DNA of 64,000 bases from Chrysoporthe austroafricana (lineage: Eukaryota > Ascomycota > Sordariomycetes > Diaporthales > Cryphonectriaceae): NCBI GenBank assembly GCA_001051155.2, contig JYIP02000005.1:1240001-1304000 (forward strand), written 5' to 3'. How positions within the stretch are numbered: the stretch's first letter is position 1; each line of letters opens with the position of its first letter. The notes beneath the pieces were generated by a model. The model searched no databases and had not been told where the DNA came from. It saw only the letters and a list, made by a program, of their open reading frames with translations. Shown here piece by piece: positions 34,829 to 46,339 of this stretch. The position numbers were made by a program, and so were the translations under genes.

Positions 34829-35264
34829 TCCAATGTGGAAGTGTTAGTAGTGATAATATGAATTATATCAGTTCCTCTGCTCCCTGTCCATCTCTCTCGT
34901 AAATCGGTCTGCCTCTTGTACAAACGCCCACTGCACCTGCCACTAGTAAATGCCACTGTATAACGTAGTAACCACTTGCTAGCCTTGAGCCGTATCACGG
35001 CTAGAACAAATAGAGGTAACAGATAGACCCCAGCGCTGTAAAGTCGGGACGATGCCGATCAGCAACCTTCAGGCTTTTGCTTCGGCTCGGAAACTATGCC
35101 GGCTCGACTTTAGATAGCCGAATGTGTCCTGCCAGGACCGAGACCGGCGTTGATGTGCATTCGTGGAAGTTTAAAACCATATGCCTCCATAGTAGCCTTA
35201 CATTCAATGGTAAATTAAGCACAATCTATTACAATTCCAGAGTCTGCGGTGACCTACGAGCAAA
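34829..35264. other. Intergenic between oxoprolinase and aminotransferase
   Basis: 436 bases between two genes on the same strand; it holds the aminotransferase promoter. No motif is claimed. Confidence 0.5.
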
Positions 35265-36842
35265 ATGGGTAGTATGGCCCAGAGAAACTCGGTGTTTGCG
35301 TCGATCAAGGCGATCCCATATGATGAAGCGTATCGTGTGACAGCAGCATTGGCAGCAGACAACGCACCTGAGAAGGTTGACTTGGGCGCCGGCGTGTATA
35401 AAGATGACAACGGACAACCGTGGACGTTACCATCTGTAAAACAAGTAAGTTGTGACAACATTTGGCATCCCAGCAGTGGATGGAAGAAAGTCGATACAAT
35501 TACACCGAGGTACTAAGTTCATTTGCCATAATTTAGGCAATCTCTCGACTCCCAGACGACCACAGCTACATCCCCCAAGCAGGACTTCCTCCATTCATCA
35601 ATAGTGCCCAGAATCTCCTATTTGGAGCTCTGTCAGAAGAGCAAGAGTCAAGGCTGAGCTCCATTCAGACAGTTTCTGGGACACACGCTTGCCATGTTGG
35701 CACCTTATTTTTGATCAAAAATGGTCTCAAGCCGAAGAACGTCTTTATTTCCGATCCATCGTGGATGAACCATGCACTCATCTGGGAGTGTGCTGATCCA
35801 GAGATAAACCGCAGACTGTATCCCTACTATCATGCGCCCACACGGTCCCTCGATTTTGAGGGCATGATAACCTTCCTAGAGAATGAATCGGTGCCTAGGG
35901 ATGTCATTATTCTGCAGGCGTGCGCTCACAATCCAACGGGTCTCGATCCAACTAGGGAGCAATGGATCGCCATTGCAGATCTTTGTGAAAGGAAAAAGCT
36001 ATTCCCCTTCTTTGATTGCGCCTAGTGGGTTTCCGCCTTCCCTAATCCCTCCATATACAATTTCATCAGTGAATAAGCCTCTTCTTACGTACCTTATTTA
36101 TACAGTCAAGGCTTCGCGTCTGGAAATTTCGACGAGGACGCCTGGGCCATCCGACACTTCGTCAGTCGTACCTCCATGGAGCTGGCTGTTGCACAATCAT
36201 TTTCGAAGAATTTTGGCTTGTATGGCGAGCGAGTTGGTGTGTTCCATATACTGGCTAGTGAAGCCAGCGTCAACCCCGCTGTGCAATCGCAACTCGTGCG
36301 TATTGTGAGATCGGAGGTTTCTTCCAGCACAGCCTTCGGGTCTAAGTTAGTCGCAATGGTCTTAGGTGACCCTAACTTGAAGCAGCAGTTCCTGGAAGAA
36401 AATAAAGCCATGAGCTCCCGTATAAAGAGCATGCGAGCAGCTCTTTTAAGGGAACTTGAGCTGCTGGAGACTCCGGGGAGCTGGAGTCATATTACGAGCC
36501 AAGTATGTATTGCATCTCCCTTCAATCCCTGTTGTACTGCAGTGTGGTAAATGTACATGTAAACGCTAACAAGTGATAGATCGGAATGTTCTCTTATACG
36601 GGCTTGACCGCACAACAGGTACAGGAATTGCAAGAGAAACACCATATCTACCTTTTCTCGAGCGGACGAGCGTCGATTTCAGGTCGTAAGTGACACATAC
36701 CCACTGATCAAGTACATCTAATTAATCTAGATTTTAATTTATACCATTTCTAGTAAACTCAAACAACGTGAGCCGTGTGGCCCAAGCCATCAACACCGTG
36801 GTTGGGCTTGCTAAGGATAAGCAGAAGCCCGCTGCAATTTGA
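35265..36842 (+). CDS. Aspartate-type class I aminotransferase (PLP)
   Basis: Five exons: 35265-35444, 35537-36024, 36106-36502, 36580-36685, 36754-36842; 419 residues. It transfers the amino group between an amino acid (usually aspartate/glutamate) and 2-oxoglutarate or another oxo acid. Family marks in order: VDLGAGVYKDDNGQPW, QTVSGTHA, ISDPSWMNH, HNPTGLDPTREQW, FDCAYQGFASG, and the PLP lysine in SFSKNFGLYGERVG, with SGRASISG near the C terminus. No targeting peptide, hence the cytosolic type. The intron after FDCA has donor GTGGGT and splits the Tyr codon of the YQGF motif. The position right after the oxoprolinase makes glutamate, its product, a plausible donor. Confidence 0.94.
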
Positions 36843-38891
36843 CCTGCAGCTCTGCAGAACGGTATTCGAAGAATCAAGTTGACCCATTTCAGACGAGTTG
36901 CTTAGGTTATACATAATATTAAACAATACATATTCGGTAGATTACTGCCTTTCCAAATCATGTTATGGATCAGTTCATCAGTTCATGCCCCATTAGCCTC
37001 TTAATGCTTAGCAGGAGACTTCAGAGCATCATGTGCGTCAGGATTGGGCACGAAAACCTTAATCCGTCTTTATCAGAAACAGTCTTGGAGTATTCTTACT
37101 ATCAGTCAATTCCTTTGGTAGTTGCTAATCACTGGCTATCGCTGGTGAAGACGAACAACAATTACATATAGTAATACCACCAGCGCAGCCCAAACTTGCG
37201 TGAAATTACTACTTGTTCCACTTGATTGTTGATCGATCGGAGGTCTGATAAATTGGAATACCAACGTATAATAAAGAAGATATCATTGATACTGGAGCAA
37301 AGGCTCTTACAGCCTTGACATGCATTCCGCAATGCCACAATGTATATGTTATCATCTTCACTCGCTAGCTAATTGCCATATCTAACCACCCACCATCTAC
37401 TAATCAGATGTTTCTTCCAATTTTACCTCTCTCTTCAATCTCAGGGTAAGACTACGTTCATCAAATCTCATCCTCGTCGGTTCATTCCTCGCTATCCATA
37501 AATCCCTGAACATAAGCGTCGTCGATTAATTTATACACGAATTCTGCGCCTTGTTCTGATCACCTCAAGATATATGGAGTCCTACCGCCCCGAGAAGAAA
37601 AGCTGTGTCTCCAACCTGCGTATTCATTGGGGTAAAACCTATCCTGCCATCTTTGGCCATAAATAGCCGTATCGAAAAGAAACTTCGACCGTGTAAGGGT
37701 ACCTAGGTATCTATATAGATATGTTTGCTGAACAAGGCTGAGAGGCGATGATAGCAAGAGAAATTCTCTAGGAAGAGCAATTTTTGATGACTCCAGAAGT
37801 AGGAATGTAAAAAGAAACCGCGTCGTCTATAGGTATTCGAAGCTGCTGTTCCACGTTGCGGAGACTGGCTTTCTTGAAAGGATATGACGCTGGCTGGCGT
37901 CTTTGCTTGTTTGACGGGGTTGGTGCGGTCCGAGCTGCTTACCTGTGCGGTCCCTTATCGAGCAGAAGGCATGGCTGGCAATAGTTGAATAGAAGCGGTC
38001 TTTTGACATCACCGGACCGTAGTGAAATACTGTTCTCTGAGCAAGGAGATAACGACTTCCTCGGCAGGTAGACTACAACGGTAAGAATCGTCACGGTTGT
38101 CATCCGCTTGAATGTATCCAACAAATAATTACACCTGGAAGATTCAGAGGACTCGTACTCAAGGGGGCGAGAGCTCGTGACTGACAGCAGAAATACAGCC
38201 AGAAAATCAATTCAGATGTGGAATAATGATAGCTTGGGGTGAGCTCTCTACAGTGATTACATGGTGAGGACCGAACTTGTGGGGCCTGGGTCAGCAACAG
38301 TGGCAAGCCTGTCCTTGCACTCCACAGCAGGACGTAGCTAGTCCTGCAGGTTGACGTCGGCTCACATCCCAGCGTGCAAGCGTCCCAAGGCGTTTCCTGG
38401 TTCCCACCGAAAGGGTCCAGCTGTGCCCCTTGATAGTCCGCTGTATCCCACCCTAGCATTGCAGCACTAAAGTGGCAGTGCTGCTTTCAAGGTCGTCATT
38501 ACGAAGGGTCCTTATAAGGGCAATCCCCTGCATATATTAGCATTTTCCGGATTACTTGTGTTGTTTTCACCACCAAAGCCAGATTTGGACAAAGCTTACT
38601 TCGTGCTCCGTATATCGCAGGTGTTCACATGGACCAAACTTGATAGCGCGGGTCTTGGCCACATGCAGGTGACACTCACAGCCCTGCCGTAGCATCTGAT
38701 GCCGACGAGACTGACACCCATAAAATTCCCCAGGGCCCTCGTCTGTTTGACCCTTCCGATGCACTAGGTATTGTGATCGCAGTCACCAGATTCTCTTGCA
38801 TCAATCGGCATTGATAGCGCTCCCATCTGCGAAACACCACACACCCGTGCATTTGTCGTCTTCTCTCTCTCCTCCTGAACGTCTGCCAAGA
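36843..38891. other. Gene-poor interval, 2 kb
   Basis: Low coding signal on both strands; only short chance frames. It includes the upstream region of the small MCFG protein (CT-rich leader just before 38892). Confidence 0.5.
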
Positions 38892-39098
38892 ATGTGCTTC
38901 GGGGATAACAAGAAGAAACAATACTACTACCGCGAGGAGATCTACCCACCTCGACCTGCCCGATATCACCACCACCATCATACTGCACGGGTCAGCCGTA
39001 CCTCCCACCACTCCTCCCACAGCCCTCGAGGCAGTATGTACAGCTCCCGGAGCGGACCCACGGTCTATGAGAAGCGAACGACGACGAGATATTACTGA
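38892..39098 (+). CDS. Small MCFG-type His/Tyr/Arg-rich protein
   Basis: One exon of 68 residues beginning MCFGDNKKKQYYYREEIYP, then an Arg/His/Ser/Tyr-rich body with a run of five His and a YEKRTTTRYY end. Small proteins with an MCFG start and this composition recur in filamentous ascomycetes; their function is not known to me. There is no signal peptide or hydrophobic segment. The Cys near the N terminus after Met could be a lipidation or metal site (guess). The CT-rich leader and good start context (AAGAATGTG) support expression. Confidence 0.6.
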   Translation: MCFGDNKKKQYYYREEIYPPRPARYHHHHHTARVSRTSHHSSHSPRGSMYSSRSGPTVYEKRTTTRYY

Positions 39099-39989
39099 AG
39101 CTGTTTGGACTTCGCCGAAAGCGAATAACTGGGGCATCTACGGATGAATATCGAGCGAGAGCTGCAGGGGTATTTGGAGGGTGAGGCTGCGCTACACGGA
39201 AGATACCCTCCATATTTCCTCCAGGAGATGTGGTGGGTGGGGGATTTTGGGGAGGGGGGCAATATTCCGCCGAGGCTGTAATTCTTAATCACGAGCACCG
39301 ATGGTGTGCGCTCTGAAAGCGCGAGGTTGGCGCTTTATGTCGCATGGCCAAGTTATCTGGTGGCTAATGGAGTCGATCTACCGGTTGTGCGGAAAACCGA
39401 GAAATAGCAATCCAATGGACATTGCGAAATGGAGTGCTGATACTATGTTAGCCCACTGACACCCTCACAGGGTTCCCATGTTGCCGCTCCTAGATCGTGG
39501 GTGTTGACGTCATGGCTGAATTAGGTGTCAGGTCCCCTTTGTCCCTATCACAACAACGGCCGCCGTACTATGCGATGATTGCTTCATCACTTGTCTCCAT
39601 TAGGGACAGCTCGACCCGCTCATTCTGGCCGACGGCGCGTCGTGGCGTCCGCCAGATCCAAGACATGAGCGTCAACGATGACGGCGGCCGGGATGTAAGT
39701 CTAGAACCTTAGGACTTCACCAATCCAATTGTATATGGTCCCTTAGATCCGTCGCTCCTCCCACGCGCATCTCGTGAGACTGTGTTCGTCTTGCCTCTGG
39801 ACGACTGACCCAACAATTTACATCGACTTTGCTCAGGTATACACGCCGACGTGCCTGCCTGTACGCCTTCGTGCGCCATATACTAGAACATCATACGAAC
39901 CGGCTGCACCGAGAAGGAACAACCCTTGATATCAGACCAGCCTTGTCTAGGTCAACAGACTCTCCCAGAAGTTTAAGCTATATCTCACC
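39099..39989. other. Intergenic, promoter and 5' leader of the eisosome gene
   Basis: About 890 bases. The part before 39990 should include the leader of the Pil1-like gene. No other gene is supported. Confidence 0.5.
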
Positions 39990-41525
39990 ATGTAAGTGAC
40001 AGACACCCACACAGAACGTGCTTCTTCTCGCCTGCTCCATACAAGCAATCTGTCAATATGCCTTCTTGGTCTCGCAAAAGCTCATGCCAAAGCTCAGAGT
40101 TGTCCAACAGAAGCTCCGACCAGGGCTACAGCAGGCCAGCGGCATACAACATGTGAGTCCAGCGCAGAGGCGAATCCGAGCGGCTTGGACCCTAGACATG
40201 AAGTACATCGACTTGTCCAGGCGCGCTCACACACCTCTCTCTCAGGAACCGCGCCCTCTCCATCCGCTCCAAGAAGGGCCCCGGCGACGCGGGCTCCTCG
40301 TCCGGCTCGCGCGTGGGCTTCTCCTTGTCCTCGCTCCGAGGCTCCATCCAACCGGAGCTCGCGCGCAAGATCTACAAGCTCATCAAGACGACCAACAACC
40401 TGGTCAGCGCACACGAGTCCGCCGGCCGCGAGCGCACCGCCATCGCGACCCAGCTGTCCGAGTGGGGCGAGCAGACCGGCGACGAGGCTATCAGCGATGT
40501 CAGTGACAAGGTCGGCGTCATCATGAGTGAGATCGGCGAGCAGGAGGACCAGTACGCGCACGCCATCGACGAGAGCCGGGGCAGCCTCAAGCAGATCCGG
40601 AACACCGAGAAGAGCGTGCAGCCGAGCCGCGACGGGAAGAGGAAGATCGCGGACGAGATCGCAAAGCTGAAGAGTAAGGAGCCGGAGAGCACGAGACTTG
40701 TCGTGCTGGAACAGGAGCTGGTCAGGGCCGAGGCCGAGAATCTTGTTGCGGAGGCGCAGTTGACGAATGTGGTGAGTTGTCACACTGACCCGAACCACCA
40801 ACGGCCTTGTTATCTTTCCTCGTTTGCGCCTTGCATGGGGTTATGCTTGCACCGGACGAGATACTGACTTATAGGTGAAGACCCGACAAAAGCTCAAGGA
40901 GGCATATGACGCCGAGTTTCTCGCCACCATCGAGCGGGCCGAAAAGCAGATCATCCTTGCCCGTCATGGCCGCCGCCTCATCCAACTTCTCGATGACAGC
41001 CCCGTCGTCCCTGGCGACGGACAACGTCCGTACCAGCACGGCGCTCAAGCACGCCAGATCCTCAACGACGCTGAGGATGACCTTAAGGATTGGCAGCCCG
41101 AGCCTGATGATAACTATCTGACGACATCTCGCGAGCACGAAGAGATTTCCGATGAGGAGAGGGCCTCAATCCAAATGCAGAGTCCCACAATGCCCAGTGT
41201 CGGCGGGGAGGAACAGGCATCCCCGCGAGAAAATACCGGCAACGTTGCGGTTGAGGATACCCCGACTGCTGGCCCCCAAGGTGAGCATCAGTCCGTGCAT
41301 GGGAGAAGAATTCAAGGGGACGAAGGTGATAGTGTGAGTGGTGGTGGTGTTGTTGATGAAGAACGTCGTCGAGTCGCAGACGCTGAGTATGGATCACAGT
41401 CACCGCAACTGCAGCTTGAAGGGAGCACCACCGTCGTTTCAGAGAGCCCCGTGAGTAGCGTAGACGTTTGGAGACATCATGGGAACTTGCTGCGGTTGAA
41501 GCAGCAGCCCGGTCTGGTATTATAA
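39990..41525 (+). CDS. PIL1: Eisosome core protein Pil1/Lsp1 (BAR domain)
   Basis: The model uses exons 39990-39991, 40246-40771 and 40875-41525; 392 residues. The conserved start MNRALSIRSKKG is created only when an AT at an exon end joins the G at 40246. The AT at 39990 stands in a strong context (CTCACC) before donor GTAAGT. A second AT before donor GTGAGT at about 40153 gives the same join with an in-frame ATG at 40058 and a 31-residue extension. Pil1 proteins coat the furrow-like membrane domains (MCC/eisosomes) under the plasma membrane. Family marks: FSLSSLRGSIQPELARKIYK, ESAGRERTAIATQLSEWGE, GEQEDQYAHAIDESR, NTEKSVQPSRDGKRKIADEI, LEQELVRAEAENLVAEAQLT, LLDDSPVVPGDGQRP. The C-terminal 130 residues are acidic and variable, as usual. 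Confidence 0.92.
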
Positions 41526-42018
41526 TTGTGGTTCGCCTTAGGTCAAGGGAAGTGGATTGCATTCTGTTAATGTGTGCTCTCATGGCATGGTGTTGACCTT
41601 CGGAGATTAAGATAATGGATAGTTTTGTAATAGACTATTCTGCACTGCATAATTTGACTGGAAACATAATTAACACTGCATGCGGTTCTTGGTTGCTTTG
41701 TTCATGGCATCGTATATGACTTGGTTGCAGATAGGGTATAAGTAACACGAAACACTAGCAAACGTGAGGATAGGCCATTTTTGCCAACCTGAATTGGTGA
41801 TGACCGACTAACGACGTAGGGATACATAAGAGACCAATAAAAAAGAAGAAAAAACCCTATAACCCAGATAAAATACAATACAAATTCATCATCTCATCAA
41901 TGTTCGTAGCGAGGTCATTATTTACCATGAGTCCGGGATTGGATCATGAACGCACTCTAAACCGATCGACACCGTTGTCAATCCTGGGGAAGGAAGAGGA
42001 TCCAGGAAAGTGACAGTG
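41526..42018. other. Convergent intergenic region
   Basis: About 490 bases, AT-rich with an A-rich tract near 41838-41880. It lies between the 3' ends of the eisosome gene and the SH3 gene. No gene seen. Confidence 0.5.
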
Positions 42019-43281
42019 TCACCCTTCGTTCGCCAGTGTGCCACTAAGTTGCAGCACAGTGATGGCTTGAATGACGTTGCCGAAGAACCCCAGAAGAGGC
42101 GCAAGGGCATTGTCGTGGAAGTAGGTCCCGAGCGCAGCAAAGTTGAGCACCAGGCCAGCGACAGAGAGGAAGGAGACCCAGAACACAGATACGAGGCCAT
42201 GAAGCGAGTCGCTCCGAACAGCTGGTACTAGGCCGGTGTATGTGGTCAGCAGCTGCATGAGAACCGACTGAAGGTTGTTGTAGAACTCGGAGCCGTTGAC
42301 GTCGCCGGGCCCATGATACGAGAGGGTATAGGAGCGGAACTGGAGGGAGCAGGAGACGATACAAGTGATGATGGTGAGTGCTTGGAGAGTTGGGTAGCTG
42401 AGGATGACAAGTTTGACAGATGGCATGCCGGAGCGAAGAGGTCGGAGCAAAATGGGGTCTCTTGGGGATTTGGCCGCCGCGGATGCCAAAGTCTGGAGGG
42501 TCGAGCCGCTAAGTGAGGTAGGGGATCGTGACGACAGCCCGCCCTTTGGGCTGTACAGGTCAAAGGCGACCGTGGCAATGTTGATAAGCCCCTTTAGGGT
42601 GGCCTGCATGCACTCTGCATTGCGCAGGATGGCTGGGAGCACCTGGCTGTACTTCCGCAGCTCGACTGTCAACTGGGGAACACACTTGTCGAGCATGTCT
42701 GCGAGGCGCTTCAGATTCTCGACGCAGCGTAAATACTCGTGGGCTTTAACTTTAGCCTCCTCGAACGCCGAGACAAGATTGTGCAGGCAGCCCTCCCAGA
42801 TGCCACCAGCGCAGCCTGAAGTAAGATAGGAGAGCGGACCGAGCGAGCTCAGTGTTGTCCGCCGCTTCAAAAGCGAGGCTCTGTCCTCTTCCGAGGTCAG
42901 AAAGACTGAGTTTGCGACGAGCATGTCGATACGAGAACACACCGACGCGACATCGTCGAGGGCATTACGAAAGCTCAAAGTGCCGGACCTGTGAGTACCC
43001 AGATAGCCTGCAAAAGAAAACGTCAGTCAATGAAGAGACGTACGGAAGACGTTTGGTAACATACGCTTGGGAAATATCCCCTCCTGGCCCCGCTGAGTCA
43101 GGTTCTTGCCCCAGTACCAGCCATTGCCAATATCAGATAGAATGATATGATCATATTTGGAAATGGGCAATTCTCCAGAAGTCCTTGGGATGAAGGTGTC
43201 TGAGGCACCGTCAACATATGCGCAAAAATCAAAGTTTGGTGTGGCATGAGACGCACAAGGTGCGATGTATACCTTGGTCAT
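42019..43281 (-). CDS. SH3-domain protein with helical region and C-terminal membrane segments
   Basis: Two exons, 43281-43065 and 43007-42019 (intron gtatgt...ttgcag), give 401 residues. Residues about 15-75 look like an SH3 fold: FCAYVDGA, then ISKYDHIILSDIGNGWYWGK and GQEGIFPKRYLG, matching the usual GWWxG...GxFPxNYV ending. The middle (about 80-230) is helical, with heptad-like runs (LVSAFEEAKVKAHEYLRCVE). The last 170 residues contain three hydrophobic stretches (VKLVILSYPTLQALTIITCI, LVSVFWVSFLSVAGLVLNFA, LLGFFGNVIQAITVLQL), probably membrane-spanning. I do not recognise a named family for this arrangement. The start is the first Met in frame; an additional upstream exon cannot be excluded. 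Confidence 0.7.
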
Positions 43282-44243
43282 CAGGTTCGCTGTGCCGTGA
43301 AGACCCGGAGTGCAATTCGAGCCTACTCAGGTAGCTACTACCTACGGAGGCAATAGGATGTGTCACTAGGAGAAATACGTCTTCAGTTCGAAGTTTGACT
43401 CTGACAGGTTTAATAGACAAACCAGCCAGGGGAGTAAAGCGCCCAGCTCGACAATTTTTTGTCTCATAACCAAACAGACTTGGCGATGCTTGGGCGAGAT
43501 GCACGTAAGGCCAGAGTCCCCCATCAGACCTGGACCGGAGGGAAGATATAGTCCTGACCAGGACCGATGCAGGACATACCTTATCTTCAGGGCTATACAG
43601 AGTCATCTTTCTGAATGGGCGTCAATATTTAACGTTTGCACTATAACAAAAAAAGGAAAAATGGCTTCGGCATAAGGCTGACAGCCATCGCCGGTGTCCA
43701 GATTGGTCACGGGTGTTGGGCACAACGCCTTTCAGCTGGCACTTGCTGGCATGAGCGATATCGGTCCGCCCACAACCATCACAAACCGAGCAGACCAATG
43801 TTGACACCTATGATAACGGGTGCATGAATGGTTTGCTGGCGGCTTCTGCCTCGAGGTCCTGGACGCTGGCTCGACGCTCGCCAAGCCACTCCGAAATAGG
43901 ACTGCTCGGTCATCAAAGAGGAGCCTCGGTAAGCAACTCCGCAGGCAGGGCTGTCAGCATGGACCGGTGCGAGTCCTCGATCGACGCACACAGAAAAGAA
44001 AGGTCTCAGCCAAGGCTTGTCTGCTGCTCATGGAAGACGAACAGGCTCGTGGGTTGTTGTTTGGTGGGTAATGAGGCGTTGCGGCTCTTTCGGTGGGGGT
44101 GGGGTCCACGATGACGCACGGGCCTCGGGGAGGCGACAGGGGTAGCTTAAGCCGTGCAGCAACCCAATTCAACGTCATGAGATTCTCTGCCGTCGATTTT
44201 TCCACGACTACCCAAGTAGCCCTGTTGCGACGAGCAAGACACC
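43282..44243. other. Divergent promoter region, SH3 gene / COQ6
   Basis: About 960 bases between divergent starts. Several antiparallel chance frames exist near 43800-44110, but none has family features. Confidence 0.5.
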
Positions 44244-45765
44244 ATGGCTGCCCTCCTTCGCGGTCCAGCAGCGCGATATGTCTGCAACAGCTGCTCTGTC
44301 CACCTCGGTAGGCCACTACGGCGGGGCTTTGCGACCTCGACACAGCCAGACATATATGATGTTGTCTGCGTCGGAGGCGGGCCAGCAGGACTGAGTCTCC
44401 TAAGTGCACTGCGTAGGTCAGCCTTGCATAGCCAGCCATCCCCACGTACCTGTGTGCTGATGATATGCCCCTGCAGGTGCGAATCCGGTTACTGCTGGCC
44501 TCAGAGTAGCCCTGATCGAAGCCCAAAACCTCTCAAAAACGCGCCAGTGGAAACTGCCTCCAGACCGATACTCAAACAGATGCAGCTCCTTGACACCGAC
44601 GTCTGCGGGATTTCTCGATAGTATAGGGGCTTGGCAGCATACGAACAGGGAGAGAATACAGCCCTACCATGAAATGCAAGTCTGGGATGGCGTCTCGGGC
44701 GCGCGTATTGAGTTCGATTGGGACGGGGGCGCAGGTCAGACCATCGCATACATGATCGAGAACCTGAATATCACCTCGGGCCTACTTCGTCGCCTAGACC
44801 AGCTAGGCGGGGCGTCAATATTCGACAACACAAAGGTCGACGGCATCACATTTGGAGAGGAGGCGAACGGGCTAGATTTGTCTGAGTGGCCAGTAGTTCA
44901 GCTGGCCAGTGGACAGCGGCTGTGGGCAAGGCTGCTGGTCGGCGCAGACGGCGCGAACAGCCCGGTGCGCTCGTTCGCCGGAATAGAAACGGGAGGCTGG
45001 GACTACGGGCGGCATGGTGTTGTTGCAACCCTCCAGCTGGAAGGCGAGGGCTGGGGAGGCGACCGCACGAAAATTGCATATCAACGATTCCTGCCCACAG
45101 GGCCAGTCGCCATATTGCCTCTGCCCGGTAACTACTCCTCACTTGTGTGGTCCACGACACCAGACAGGGCGTCCAGGCTGAAGAGCCTGTCCCCACCGGA
45201 TTTTGTAGCTATGGTGAATGCTGCCTTCCGACTGAGCCCTGTGGATCTGGAATACTTGCACAGTCAAGGTGCCGGTCAGGAGGAGGAAGTCTTGTGGCGA
45301 ATGCAACACATCTCGATACAGCCACAAGCTATCCCTCAGTCTGTCGTGGGAGTGCAAGAAGGCACGGTTGCATCCTTCCCCTTGAAGATGCGCCATGCAG
45401 ACACATACGTCGGTGAGCGTGTCGCACTTGTTGGCGACGCCGCGCACAGCATACATCCACTCGCCGGCCAAGGTCTCAATCAAGGACAGGGCGACGTCCA
45501 GAGCCTGGTCAAGACCATTGAGTATGCTGTCAGCCATGGCCAGGACATTGGTACTCAAATGTCTCTCGAATCCTACAACGCAGAGAGATACGCTGCGAAT
45601 CTCGCCGTGCTAGGTGTCTGCGACAAGCTGCACAAGCTCTATTCAGTTGGCAGCGGTCCCTTGGTTTCATTACGATCTCTTGGCCTCGGGGCTGTCAACG
45701 CCATAAGGCCCGTCAAAGACTTCTTCATGAATCAGGCTGCGGGCAATGGCTTTAAACTCTTCTAA
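44244..45765 (+). CDS. COQ6: Ubiquinone biosynthesis monooxygenase Coq6
   Basis: Two exons, 44244-44412 and 44477-45765, give 485 residues. Coq6 is the FAD-dependent hydroxylase that adds the C5 hydroxyl to the ubiquinone ring precursor on the matrix face of the inner mitochondrial membrane. A presequence (MAALLRGPAARYVCNSCSVH, ending near FAT) precedes the Rossmann FAD loop VVCVGGGPAGLSLLSALR at about residue 40. LVGADGANSPVR is the DG motif, and VALVGDAAHSIHPLAGQG with LNQGQGDVQSL is the GD motif that binds FAD ribose. The intron falls right after the first FAD loop, with donor GTAGGT and acceptor CTGCAG, and the joined sequence ANPVTAGLRVALIEAQ is a normal second strand. Length is typical (about 480). 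Confidence 0.93.
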
Positions 45766-46339
45766 TAGGCCAGAGAAGAGACCCTCGTCGTGTTAGCAGA
45801 GGGCCTACGGGCTAGGCATGGCCGTCTCATGGCTTCAATGGAGGTGGCGGCGACATCTCGACCTGACCACTACTCCGACCCAGCTGAAGCTGTATTTTCT
45901 GCGCCACCTGGTACTGTCTCAGATTTTACGCCAACGGCCGAGGCCAACTGTACCCAATCACGTGCCAAGGAGCACCCCCAGGTGTTTGATACTACTGCTG
46001 TGTTGTGTTGATGAGTTGATGACTTGGCTCTTGTTGGCGTAGAAGTGGGGTACGGGCACGGAAGGACCAACCTTGAGAGGACTTGGTTTGCATGATGATC
46101 CGCGTCGTCTGGCGATTGTATATAGAAAGTGCCTAGGTCATTCTATAACCTTTGGGCGAGACGAATGTCACCACTGTGGGAAGAACGTCATGACCGTGAG
46201 CCTCGAAATGCAAAATGTACGGTTCGCTCTAGATATGCTGAGAACAACATCCACTATCTCGCTTTGAAGCAATGTCAGGGAAGAAGCTCATCCAGCTAAA
46301 GAGGTTCAGCTCATTTCCTAGTTGTTGTCTGAAGGAAGG
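45766..46339. other. Intergenic with a GGAA repeat
   Basis: About 570 bases. A GGAA simple repeat spans about 46331-46361 and runs into the proposed first exon of the next gene. No other feature is supported. Confidence 0.5.

Noticed and set aside
40018..40801. Several long overlapping frames in both orientations over the eisosome gene
   Set aside because: High GC in third positions keeps other frames open; only the Pil1 frame matches a family.
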